Assembly (NCBI RefSeq): GCF_040026395.1
Contig: NZ_CP157278.1
Coordinates: 682,001 to 746,000 of the forward strand
DNA: 64,000 nt
Direction: 5' to 3'
Source: Pedobacter lusitanus
GTDB lineage: Bacteria; Bacteroidota; Bacteroidia; Sphingobacteriales; Sphingobacteriaceae
Made by a program: the position numbers and the translations under genes. Positions 37,175 to 45,140 of this stretch are shown here, piece by piece. How positions within the stretch are numbered: the stretch's first letter is position 1; each line of letters opens with the position of its first letter. Under the pieces are notes generated by a model. It did no database searches and was not told the DNA's origin. It worked only from the letters and a program-made list of their open reading frames with translations.

Positions 37175-38506
37175 ATGCAATCATCATTAAAACTAATTTT
37201 AATTTTCACACATCTGAGCATATGTGCTTTTTCTCAACAGAAGAATATACATTCTCCTGTTAATCTTAAGGTCGGAGATCTTGTTCCTGAAATTCTGGTG
37301 ACTAAAATTATAAATAATAATAAGTCTTCCGTAAAAACTTCAGAATTTAAAAACCAGCTGTTATTGATTGATTTTTGGGCGACAACCTGCGGTGCTTGTG
37401 TCGAAGCGCTACCTAAAATGGATTCTTTACAGAGAAAATTCGGACATCTCATTAAAATATTACCAGTAAATTATGAATCTGTTAGTGTAGTAACGAAATT
37501 TTTAAATAAAAAAGGTTATGCACTGCCTTCAGTTGCAGAAGATAAGACTTTATCAAGATGGTTCAGACATCGGACTTTGCCACATGAAGTCTGGATTTAC
37601 AAAAATAGAGTAATTGGAATTACTGATGGGCAATATGTTGACTCTAAAAATATTCAAAGAATTTTAAATGGAGAGACCATTGACTGGCCAGTAAAAGATG
37701 ACTACTTAATATATGACTATTCAAAACCTATATTAAATAAAGCGAGGCAGGAAACAGAGCTAAAAAGCTCTCATGCCCTTACCTATACTGCAGTTACCGG
37801 ATATCAAACTGGAGCAACACCAAAAATAGCAGTAGTCATTGATTCTATAAATAAAACAAGGAGAAATTATATATTAAATTACTCAATACTTAGAGCTTAC
37901 CAAGCTTTATGGAGCGAACTTATACATATTGATCAAATTCCCAGTTCCTTAAGTGGAGGTGCCGGGAATTTTGGTGGCATTACACCGACACAACTTAAAC
38001 TAGAGGTGAAAAAACCCGATTTATATATATATAATGACAAAAATTATCGTGAAGAATGGAATCGCAAAAATTTCATATCATATGAATGCTTATCTGCTGA
38101 TATAAATCTGGAGAAGAAAAAACAATATCAGCAAATGATAAAAGATCTGGACCGACTTCTTAATTTACAAGGCAGATGGGAAAAGCGTAAGATAAAATGT
38201 TTGTCATTAGTTAAAACGACATTAACAGATCTACCAAAACCTCTAAATGAACAAACTGAATTCATTGTTGATCAACCAGTAAAAAAACTAAGAAATTTTT
38301 CCCTGACTAATCTGGTTTACTGGATGAATAGTATCTTTGGTAACCCACCTGTTTTTGATAACACCAATTATCAAAACATGGTTGATTTAGACTTAAAAGC
38401 TTCCTGGAATGACATTCCTAGTATAAAAAGAGAGCTTCAGCGGTATGGATTAGATTTTAAAGAAGAAGAAAAAGAAATAGATTTATTCATTCTTTCCGAA
38501 AAATAA
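37175..38506 (+). CDS. TlpA-like thioredoxin protein with DUF3738-like C-terminus
   Basis: This is a 443-residue exported protein with signal peptide 1-20 (ICAFSQ). The thioredoxin/TlpA domain (about 27-165) has active site TTCGACVEALP (Cys72, Cys75). The C-terminal part ends with LQRYGLDFKEEEKEIDLFIL, resembling the DUF3738/TIGR03435 ending. The middle is unassigned. It follows susD by 37 nt and is probably the last gene of the susCD operon. TlpA-like proteins handle disulfides outside the cytoplasm; the target could be the nearby Cys-containing peptides, which is inference. Confidence 0.82.
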   Translation: MQSSLKLILIFTHLSICAFSQQKNIHSPVNLKVGDLVPEILVTKIINNNKSSVKTSEFKNQLLLIDFWATTCGACVEALPKMDSLQRKFGHLIKILPVNYESVSVVTKFLNKKGYALPSVAEDKTLSRWFRHRTLPHEVWIYKNRVIGITDGQYVDSKNIQRILNGETIDWPVKDDYLIYDYSKPILNKARQETELKSSHALTYTAVTGYQTGATPKIAVVIDSINKTRRNYILNYSILRAYQALWSELIHIDQIPSSLSGGAGNFGGITPTQLKLEVKKPDLYIYNDKNYREEWNRKNFISYECLSADINLEKKKQYQQMIKDLDRLLNLQGRWEKRKIKCLSLVKTTLTDLPKPLNEQTEFIVDQPVKKLRNFSLTNLVYWMNSIFGNPPVFDNTNYQNMVDLDLKASWNDIPSIKRELQRYGLDFKEEEKEIDLFILSEK

Positions 38507-38544
38507 ATTTCATCCGTATACCAATTGGTATACGGATGAAATTT
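38505..38544. terminator. 40-bp perfect palindrome, bidirectional terminator
   Basis: Arms of 20 nt (AAATTTCATCCGTATACCAA and its complement) overlap the TlpA-like stop and lie 7 nt from the convergent peptide gene's stop. It can terminate both transcripts. Confidence 0.8.
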
Positions 38545-38551
38545 CAATTAA

Positions 38552-38782
38552 TTATGGTGTAGGACGTAATACGGTAACACCTGGCGTAATCTGACCATTA
38601 TTAGCATTTGCAATTGCAGCTTTCAGGGAATCAGTGATTACTGGCTTTGGAGGAGTAGTCGCCGTTGAATTAGCATAAATCCCACATAACGAATCTCCCG
38701 AGCAGGAAGGTACATCTGTTGATAAAGAATAACTGTTTGGATCATTAACTGCTCCTGGATAATTATAAGTGAACCATGGCAT
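38552..38782 (-). CDS. Small Cys-containing peptide, paralogue 1
   Basis: This is a 76-residue protein starting MPWFTYNYPG, with no signal peptide. Conserved with paralogue 2 are MPWF-Y, Y-L, P-C-x-G-x-x-LC-x-IYA-x-S, L-x-x-AI-x-x-A, G-x-IT-x-GVT-x-LR. Two Cys are conserved (PSCSG and LCGIYA). I think of DUF6520-like small Bacteroidota proteins but cannot confirm this. A TTG at 38806 in the same frame would add eight residues that are also conserved in the paralogue. I prefer the ATG. A 24-nt element shared with the lanthipeptide gene lies upstream. Function unknown. Confidence 0.72.
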   Translation of the reverse strand: MPWFTYNYPGAVNDPNSYSLSTDVPSCSGDSLCGIYANSTATTPPKPVITDSLKAAIANANNGQITPGVTVLRPTP

Positions 38783-38829
38783 AATCTTAACGCTTTTATA
38801 AATCAAAAAGCATAAACTTTATTTTATTA

Positions 38830-38853
38830 CCTACTCTATTACAGGATTTTCGG
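38830..38853 (-). promoter_or_regulatory. Conserved leader element, copy B
   Basis: CCTACTCTATT, 6 nt, TTTTCGG on the plus strand. It lies 47 nt before the peptide-1 ATG, or 23 nt before the alternative TTG. All 18 fixed bases match copies A and C. Confidence 0.7.
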
Positions 38854-38939
38854 TTTCCCCCTTTAAATAACATTACTAAATTAACCGATAATAACTCTGG
38901 TAACTAGGGTCATACACCCCGTAATTAATTTAGTTTCTA

Positions 38940-39173
38940 TTATCGAATTTGCCGTAAAAGCGTAACACCTTTAGTGATTTTACCTTTCATAGCTCTTTTA
39001 ATTGCTTTCTTCAATTCGGGCGTTAATTCTGGACATGCAGGAATACAATCAGGTATACTATCTGCATAGATAGCACATAGAGTCATCCCGTCACATTGAG
39101 GTGTCCCCTTGACTAAAAAATAACTTGTCACTTCTAATGGATCTTCAGGAAACTTATAAATAAACCACGGCAT
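38940..39173 (-). CDS. Small Cys-containing peptide, paralogue 2
   Basis: This is a 77-residue protein starting MPWFIYKFPE, with no signal peptide. It shares the PxCxGxxLCxIYAxS core with paralogue 1 and adds a second Cys pair (PDCIPACPEL). The C-terminal part is Lys-rich and helical (ELKKAIKRAMKGKITKGVTL). It lies 82 nt after the MauE-like gene on the same strand and is probably co-transcribed. The upstream block containing the short frame MLFDL-stop and TTTATAAAAGCG is nearly identical in both paralogues, showing a recent tandem duplication. Function unknown. Confidence 0.72.
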   Translation of the reverse strand: MPWFIYKFPEDPLEVTSYFLVKGTPQCDGMTLCAIYADSIPDCIPACPELTPELKKAIKRAMKGKITKGVTLLRQIR

Positions 39174-39224
39174 AACCTTAGCGCTTTTATAAATCAAAAA
39201 GCATAAACTTAAATAACTCTGTCA

Positions 39225-39247
39225 CCTACTCTATTTATGGTTTTCGG
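39225..39247 (-). promoter_or_regulatory. Conserved leader element, copy C
   Basis: CCTACTCTATT, 5 nt, TTTTCGG on the plus strand. It lies only 8 nt after the MauE stop and 51 nt before the peptide-2 ATG. Its place between two co-directional genes argues for an RNA-level or internal-promoter role. Confidence 0.7.
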
Positions 39248-39255
39248 CAAATCCA

Positions 39256-39672
39256 TTACTGTGTTAAATATGATATACTATAAGTTCCGGCAAGCGCTAT
39301 CATTGTTAATACAAGATTTACCAAAAAATGCTCCTTCCAACTCAATTTCGAGAACAACTTACCACAAGGACACAAATGAAGTTTATAAAAATTAAAAGCG
39401 GCGCCTCCAATATAAATTGTAAAAACCAGCATCAGCAAAAACGAGATATACATCCCTAATAATCGTGTTTGATCAAATAACAACAGGAACATGACTCCAA
39501 TCTCAAAAAGAGGCAATAACACAAACAGAATATTTGACAGCCACATTGGAATTATCTGACTTAACATTACATATCTGAATCGCTTCAGATTTAAAAACTT
39601 TGGAAACGATACATAAGCCCAAAGCAGGATAAATAAACCTGTAATCACATTTGTTATAATTGTAAGCTTCAT
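39256..39672 (-). CDS. MauE/DoxX-like redox membrane protein with CPCG motif (1)
   Basis: This is a 138-residue, four-helix membrane protein of the MauE/DoxX-like type. LFDQTRLLGMYISF sits near 65-79 and the paired cysteines of HLCPCGKLF at 101 and 103. MauE-family proteins are thought to help disulfide formation of partner proteins. The start is the ATG at 39672, with AAGGAG nine nt upstream; the earlier TTG at 39696 has none. It lies upstream of the Cys-containing peptides and faces the TlpA-like gene, suggesting a thiol-redox module. A paralogue of equal length is at 53791. Confidence 0.82.
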   Translation of the reverse strand: MKLTIITNVITGLFILLWAYVSFPKFLNLKRFRYVMLSQIIPMWLSNILFVLLPLFEIGVMFLLLFDQTRLLGMYISFLLMLVFTIYIGGAAFNFYKLHLCPCGKLFSKLSWKEHFLVNLVLTMIALAGTYSISYLTQ

Positions 39673-39727
39673 AATTATCAACTCCTTGTTGTACAATAGA
39701 AAGTTCGGGACAAACGAGAATATTTAC

Positions 39728-39744
39728 TAGGGTCAGAAGTCTCA
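39728..39744 (-). promoter_or_regulatory. TAGGGTCA...CTCA element upstream of mauE-like gene 1
   Basis: The plus strand reads TAGGGTCAGAAGTCTCA, 55 nt before the ATG. The second mauE-like gene has TAGGGTCAAATGACTCA at almost the same distance, and TAGGGTCA also occurs at 38905-38912 upstream of peptide 1. It is probably a promoter or operator. Confidence 0.55.
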
Positions 39745-39766
39745 TAATAATTAGCAAACCGCAAAA

Positions 39767-39804
39767 AAAAGGCCGGGTAATCCAATTGGATTACCCGGCC
39801 TTTT
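39767..39804 (-). terminator. Palindromic terminator
   Basis: AAAAGGCCGGGTAATCCAA and its exact complement make a 38-bp palindrome. On the minus strand it starts 37 nt after the lipoprotein stop and runs into eight Ts. Confidence 0.85.
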
Positions 39805-39841
39805 AACAGTGTGCTGGAATAAAAACCAGCATACTAAAATA

Positions 39842-40345
39842 TTAAATAAACTTAAAGAATGAAGCCTGAGTCATTGCAGATACTAAAGTACCGGTAGCTG
39901 CATAAGCAGTGGCTCTGATACCATAAGTTTTACCTGATACCAGGTTCAGCTTACTGAATTTAAGCAGGATAGCACCGCTATAAACCTGCGTATTTGGATA
40001 ACTGGTATTCTGCAATACATAACTTATAGAATGATTAACTACAAGAGGGGTCGTAGTTGAAGTTACATCATTACCAGACCAGGTTGGAAAGGTAATGGTA
40101 TCAACAACCTTGGTTCCATCAAGAACCTCCACAACAAATTTCCCTACAGGAACTTTTGCAGTTGCACCAAAGTTCAGCTGCAGGATTGTAGTTGAACTAA
40201 AAGGACTGCTTTGCTGATAGCCTAAACTGCTCAGTTGCAGGTTAGGTAACTTTGGCTCTATACCTTCGATATCTGCTTTCTTGGTGCAGGAAAATAGAGT
40301 TAAGGCTAAAAGTGAAGTTAAAGCGATACTGATATATTTTTTCAT
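39842..40345 (-). CDS. Hypothetical lipoprotein
   Basis: This is a 167-residue protein with a type II signal (ALTLFSC; Cys20). The mature part looks like an all-beta domain (repeated short hydrophobic strands with T/S-rich turns), perhaps Ig-like or a receptor accessory fold. It follows the Oar-like receptor gene by 68 nt on the same strand and ends at a strong terminator, so it is probably its co-transcribed partner lipoprotein. I do not recognise the family. Confidence 0.75.
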   Translation of the reverse strand: MKKYISIALTSLLALTLFSCTKKADIEGIEPKLPNLQLSSLGYQQSSPFSSTTILQLNFGATAKVPVGKFVVEVLDGTKVVDTITFPTWSGNDVTSTTTPLVVNHSISYVLQNTSYPNTQVYSGAILLKFSKLNLVSGKTYGIRATAYAATGTLVSAMTQASFFKFI

Positions 40346-40413
40346 TAGTTATATTTTTAAAATGATGATGATGTTATCGTGATAATCTCATCTTATTTAT
40401 TTTACTGATCTGA

Positions 40414-43400
40414 TTAAAAAATGTATTTAGCTCCAATCAGCAGGCTCCACGTTGTATTCGAAGTTGCGTTCTGGAAAGGTTGATTAACAAGTTTTCCATT
40501 AAACTGACGAAGTGTGTATGAAGGTACTCCGTTTGCATCAATACCACTAAGTGTAAGTGGACTGTTCGTCGTATTAAACTGTCTGATACCCCAGTTTTTG
40601 CTTAATAAGTTTGGTAAGTTGATGACTACTGCGCTTAACTGTAAAGTGTGTTTTGTATTACCCGACTGGAAATAAAAGTCCTGAAGAATATTTGCATCAA
40701 CACGGTTATACCATGGTGAAAATGCAGCATTTCTATCTGCATACTGACCTCTGTGTTTGTTCAGGTAAGGTGAGTTGCTGATAAACTGCTCTAAGGCTGC
40801 AGATTGCTGCTGAGCAGTATAGGTATAACCTACCCCGTTAACTGTAGTAGAGAAAGGTACGAAATTCACATCCGAACCTCTTTTTGGAATGTACATTAAA
40901 TCTGAAGATGCATTACCATCACCATTTAAATCGCCGTTAACAATGTAACTGAATGGGTTGCTTCCTGCCTGTCCTTCGTAGAAAAGACCAATTGTTGTAG
41001 CACCATGTTTTAAGTAGTTAAACTTGTAAGATGCGTTAACAACAATACGGTGTGGTACATAGTTACCAGAATTTCTCAATTCTACATCATTGGTTGAGCC
41101 TACGTTAGCAGTAGCTGCCCAGACCTGTGCAGCAGTAGAACCAGCAGTAGAAAATGCTTCTTTTGATTTGGTGTAGGTATATGCTGCAGAAGCAGTAAAA
41201 CCATTAAAGAAGTTTTTAGTCAGCTGTGCTGTTAAAGCAGAAGAATAACCTTCGTTTGTATTTTCAAGAACGATTACTGAACCAATGTTAGGATAAATAG
41301 ATCTGTCGATATTCTGAACGCCAACATTTCCGTTTGAAACATTTCCTGTACCTACATAGCGAACTCTGGAAAAGTCACCTTCATTAATTACTCCTGTAGG
41401 CGATTTCAGGTTCGCATTTCTCATCCGTGTTCCGTTAATATCCTTAGTATAAATAGCTTCAAAAGTAGCAGCAAAACCATTACCCAGATTTTTCTCAATA
41501 GCTAAATCAGCTCTGAAAACCTGAGGAAATTTGTAGTTCTTGTCAATTACCACTGTTGAGTTTTGTAAAGATGTTCCTGCTGTTTGCGGGAACAGACTAG
41601 CATACTCAGAAGGATCAGCTTTTAATGTGATATTCTTTAATTGTTCTGCTGTAGCCACTCCGCCAAAATTATACATGGCACTGTTACTTGGGCTATTGGT
41701 TAAGAATACATAAGGAATACGGCCTGTAAATATACCCATACCTCCACGGATCACCAATGATTTGTCTTCCAGCAAACTCGCTCTGAAACCAACTCTTGGA
41801 GAAAGTAATATTCTTGATTTAGGGAATTTACCGGTATTGTAACTGGTCATATTTCCATTTGCGTCCGGTAACTGTAATGCTGTGATCTGAGGGTTTTCTA
41901 CAGGATCTTTCATATACATCCCTTTATCAGCACGTAATCCGAAAGTTACTTTGAAGTTATCATTCACGTTATTCTCATCCTGAGCATATAAACTGATTGT
42001 CCCGATTTTCAGATCGGCAGAGAATACCTGATCAACTCCTGGAATCAGTGATTGATTATAAGTGAATTGAATTGGTGCTCTGTCATTCAAAAAGTCGTTC
42101 AGTGAGTTGTAGATGTAAGAACCTGCAGCACCTGGCATAAATGAGTTGCCAATTTTTTGAAATTCATAGTTCACACCAGCTGTAAACGTATGTTTACCGG
42201 CATAATAAGTAATGTTATCATATAAACTTACTGTATTATCAATAATCTCATTGTATTTTGTATTCGGGTCAGAACCAGCAGAAATGTAATTATCACCTGC
42301 TCCGTTAAAAATATCAATGGTTGGGAATATACCACCTTTCGAAGTACGGGGATTACCATATTTCTTAAAGGTCAGTAACAACTGGTTAGATAATTTTGAA
42401 TTGATTGTACTGTTTAATTCTGCAGTACCTGTGCTTACCTTATTCAGAAAACCATAGTTAGAATTCTCAAAGCCCATAGATTTCAGACCAAAACGACCGT
42501 TTGGTAGTCCACCATTTGCGCGTGTAACTGGTACACCGCCGATACCGGTAAAGGTATATGAACCATTGTTAGGTGTACCGGTTGAGTTGATAATCTGATC
42601 AGCAGTTGCGTGTAAATAACTGTATTTTACACTCAGCTTATTTTTATCATTGATATTCCAGTCCAGTTTTAATAAGACTTTTGTATTCTTGTTTTGAAAT
42701 GACGGGAAATTGTCATAAACACCGGTTTTGTAACCAAATTTTGTATCTAAATAATTAGAAACAGCTTCTAAATCTGCAACCGGAGTGGCTGATTTATTCG
42801 CCCCACCTGCTCCGGTCGGCGAGAAATTAACACCTGGAGAAGTAGAAATATCTCTTTCAACGTTAGTAAAGAAGAATAATTTATTTTTAATAATCGGACC
42901 ACCTAGAGTAAATCCGTAAGTTTTTGTGCTCGCCTTAGCTACAGCACCACTGATATCATTCTCACCAATTTTTGTTCCGTTGAAAGACTGATCTTTGTAA
43001 TAACCATATCCCGAACCATGGAAAGTATTGGTTCCACTTTTAGTTGTTGCATAAACACCTGCTCCGGTAAAACCTGATTGTTTAACGTCGAATGGAGCAA
43101 TATTAATAGAAAGCTCGTCATATGCCTCAATTGAAATAGGCTGAGCTCCGCCACCAGGAAGTAAGTCTGATGAGGTACCAAAAGTGTTATTTAAGTTGGC
43201 ACCATCTACAGTTATACTGTTTGAACGGCTATCACGACCAGCAAAGTTCGTTCCGCTTGCCTGTGGTGTTAAACGCGTAAAGTCTGTAATACTTCTTGAA
43301 AATGATGGTAAAGTAGCCAATGCTGTAGCGTTAATGTTGGTGCTGGCACCTGATTTTGCTGTAACGATACGTTTTGTACCTCTGATAGATACAGCTTTTA

Positions 43401-43740
43401 ATTCAACTCCACCATCAGATAATACAGCATTTAAAATAAATGGCTGTCCAAGTTGAAGCACAACATCTGTAGTCACACTTTTATTGAAGCCGATGTAGCT
43501 TACTTCAATTGTATAAGGTCCGCCGATACGCATACCAGGCAGATTAAACAAGCCGTCTTTATTGGCAACTGCCGAATAAGAAGTCCCTGAAGGACCATGA
43601 ACAGCTCTTATTGATGCACCAGGAAGCGGGCCATGTTTGGCATCTTTAACACTTCCGGATACACTACTTGAGGTTACCTGTGCAAAGGTAACAGCGGTAG
43701 TAAACAGGAAAAATAAAAAAATGAGTAAAGATTTTCTCAT
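40414..43740 (-). CDS. Oar-like TonB-dependent outer-membrane protein
   Basis: This is an 1108-residue protein. Signal peptide 1-20 (AVTFAQ), a CarboxypepD_reg-like domain (about 25-110: GPLPGASIRAVHGPSG), a plug (about 125-225: SRSITDFTRLTPQASGTNFA, SNSITVDGANLNNTFG), and a long barrel ending in IGAKYIF. The FSRSITDFTRLTPQ motif is typical of the Oar group described in Myxococcus and Bacteroidota, which includes protein or adhesin-like transporters. It lacks an STN domain. It appears to form an operon with the following lipoprotein. Confidence 0.9.
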   Translation of the reverse strand: MRKSLLIFLFFLFTTAVTFAQVTSSSVSGSVKDAKHGPLPGASIRAVHGPSGTSYSAVANKDGLFNLPGMRIGGPYTIEVSYIGFNKSVTTDVVLQLGQPFILNAVLSDGGVELKAVSIRGTKRIVTAKSGASTNINATALATLPSFSRSITDFTRLTPQASGTNFAGRDSRSNSITVDGANLNNTFGTSSDLLPGGGAQPISIEAYDELSINIAPFDVKQSGFTGAGVYATTKSGTNTFHGSGYGYYKDQSFNGTKIGENDISGAVAKASTKTYGFTLGGPIIKNKLFFFTNVERDISTSPGVNFSPTGAGGANKSATPVADLEAVSNYLDTKFGYKTGVYDNFPSFQNKNTKVLLKLDWNINDKNKLSVKYSYLHATADQIINSTGTPNNGSYTFTGIGGVPVTRANGGLPNGRFGLKSMGFENSNYGFLNKVSTGTAELNSTINSKLSNQLLLTFKKYGNPRTSKGGIFPTIDIFNGAGDNYISAGSDPNTKYNEIIDNTVSLYDNITYYAGKHTFTAGVNYEFQKIGNSFMPGAAGSYIYNSLNDFLNDRAPIQFTYNQSLIPGVDQVFSADLKIGTISLYAQDENNVNDNFKVTFGLRADKGMYMKDPVENPQITALQLPDANGNMTSYNTGKFPKSRILLSPRVGFRASLLEDKSLVIRGGMGIFTGRIPYVFLTNSPSNSAMYNFGGVATAEQLKNITLKADPSEYASLFPQTAGTSLQNSTVVIDKNYKFPQVFRADLAIEKNLGNGFAATFEAIYTKDINGTRMRNANLKSPTGVINEGDFSRVRYVGTGNVSNGNVGVQNIDRSIYPNIGSVIVLENTNEGYSSALTAQLTKNFFNGFTASAAYTYTKSKEAFSTAGSTAAQVWAATANVGSTNDVELRNSGNYVPHRIVVNASYKFNYLKHGATTIGLFYEGQAGSNPFSYIVNGDLNGDGNASSDLMYIPKRGSDVNFVPFSTTVNGVGYTYTAQQQSAALEQFISNSPYLNKHRGQYADRNAAFSPWYNRVDANILQDFYFQSGNTKHTLQLSAVVINLPNLLSKNWGIRQFNTTNSPLTLSGIDANGVPSYTLRQFNGKLVNQPFQNATSNTTWSLLIGAKYIF

Positions 43741-43790
43741 AGTTGTTGTTTTTTGTTTGAAAGTAAAATTTAAGAATTTGTTTCGAGGCG

Positions 43791-43818
43791 CAAAAATAGA
43801 TTATCCTGTCAGAACCAA
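43791..43818 (-). promoter_or_regulatory. Candidate promoter of the Oar-like gene
   Basis: On the minus strand TTG (43816-43818), a 17-nt spacer and TATTTTTG (43791-43798) match the Bacteroidota promoter pattern. The box ends 50 nt before the ATG. The rest of the interval 43819-44037 shows nothing clear. Confidence 0.5.
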
Positions 43819-44037
43819 GATTAAATTAATGTTAATAATATCCTGAATATTATGAAATGATTAAAATATGACTAAACGATGTCATTACGGCTTTAATACA
43901 CAAATAACGAACATTTTACCAATTAAAAGACATCAAATCAATAGAAACACAAGGCATTCAGTCGTTTACACTTAACAATTTCTTAACTCTAAATCGCACA
44001 TTTAAAGCATTTCAGTCTTGATATCAGGTCATAAAAA

Positions 44038-44061
44038 AAACCGCCCTTAATGGAACGGTTT
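44038..44061 (-). terminator. Hairpin terminator of the T6SS cargo operon
   Basis: AAACCG / CGGTTT arms. Read on the minus strand, the stem is followed by a run of eight Ts, 31 nt after the Imm70-like gene's stop. Confidence 0.6.
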
Positions 44062-44091
44062 AAAATAGACTATAAAAATTTAAGGTTCTTA

Positions 44092-44520
44092 TTAAAGACT
44101 CTTAATTGTTATTACTTTATTAACTCTTGCTGCTGTTTCCAGTGCTTTTAAAAATGTTTCAAATAAATCTTCCCCGTCACTGGTATAAAAATAATTAGAC
44201 AGACTTGTGATATGAGCAGCTATATTGTCTCCCCAGGGTGGCCGTTTTTCAAGGTTCTCTATATCCCATATCACACAGTTTGGTGCATATTCCTTAAACA
44301 ATTCCCTTATTAAATTAATTTCCTTTAGCGCTTCAGGTATATGTTCAACTTGTAATTCTTTAGCATATAACTCTTTCATTATAAAAGGAAATTTAGTCCC
44401 CCAATTGTTATCCTCAAGGTTGTAAGCAATTGAAGAAAAAAAACTGTGTAAAAAGTCACCTGTGCCTATCTTGTAAAATATTGGACCAACTTTTAAACCT
44501 ACCATAGAAAATTTATTCAC
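44092..44520 (-). CDS. Imm70-like immunity protein
   Basis: This is a 142-residue soluble protein with the Imm70 pattern: an N-terminal VGLKVGPIFYKIGTGDFLHS, then WDIENLEKRPPWGDNIA and LSNYFYTSDGEDLFETF. Immunity proteins of this family neutralise polymorphic toxins in the producing cell. It lies 12 nt after the GAD-like immunity gene, as the last gene of the cargo operon. No matching second toxin is in the window, so it is probably an orphan immunity gene kept against sibling toxins. Confidence 0.78.
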   Translation of the reverse strand: MNKFSMVGLKVGPIFYKIGTGDFLHSFFSSIAYNLEDNNWGTKFPFIMKELYAKELQVEHIPEALKEINLIRELFKEYAPNCVIWDIENLEKRPPWGDNIAAHITSLSNYFYTSDGEDLFETFLKALETAARVNKVITIKSL

Positions 44521-44532
44521 GGGGTATTAGAA

Positions 44533-45099
44533 CTATTCTAATTTGCCAAGCATTTGAGCTATAATTGAAATATGCTCTCTTATTTTTACCTTTTGCAAGT
44601 TTTCTGCCTTTTCAGACCCACCCATTCCAAGTAGAGGAACATATCCATAACATTCATCAAATTCCAATACACCAAGTCTGACTCTTGCAGATGAATAGTT
44701 TTTATTCTTAAAATGATCTGATAAATAACCATCTTCCGTTAAATCCATATCAAAAAACCAGGCCATATCATCACCACTTTCAATTATGCTGTAATTCCCA
44801 TGTCTGAAATCAACTAATCTTATCGCATCACCAACCCAAACAATAAAGTCACCAAGCCCGGTAACTGCAAAAACTATTTCCTTATTATTTTCAGTATCAT
44901 AACCTTCATTGAGGACTGGCTGATATAAATCTGGATTTACTATTTTAAGGTATCCATCCATATAAATCCCAAAACCATACTCTTGCCAGAATTTAATCAA
45001 TTCTGCCGGAAGTTTATCCTTATAACTGTCAACTACCACTTTTGATGGTTTTTCAATAACGTTATAATCAGGGTATTTTGAAAAAAAATCGTTAAACAT
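44533..45099 (-). CDS. GAD-like/DUF1851 immunity protein (Tdi1-like)
   Basis: This is a 188-residue protein. The N-terminal GAD-like part (about 1-100: YKDKLPAELIKFWQEYGFGI, YMDGYLKIVNP) and C-terminal DUF1851 part (FDECYGYVPLLGMGGSEKAE) match the type VI immunity protein Tdi1, which neutralises the Ntox15/Tde DNase. It directly follows the toxin gene (41 nt). The pairing of this immunity family with an HxxD Ntox15 domain is known from Agrobacterium, which supports both calls. Confidence 0.85.
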   Translation of the reverse strand: MFNDFFSKYPDYNVIEKPSKVVVDSYKDKLPAELIKFWQEYGFGIYMDGYLKIVNPDLYQPVLNEGYDTENNKEIVFAVTGLGDFIVWVGDAIRLVDFRHGNYSIIESGDDMAWFFDMDLTEDGYLSDHFKNKNYSSARVRLGVLEFDECYGYVPLLGMGGSEKAENLQKVKIREHISIIAQMLGKLE

Positions 45100-45140
45100 T
45101 TTATTATATTTTTATCTTATAAACTTAATTAGTTATGACC

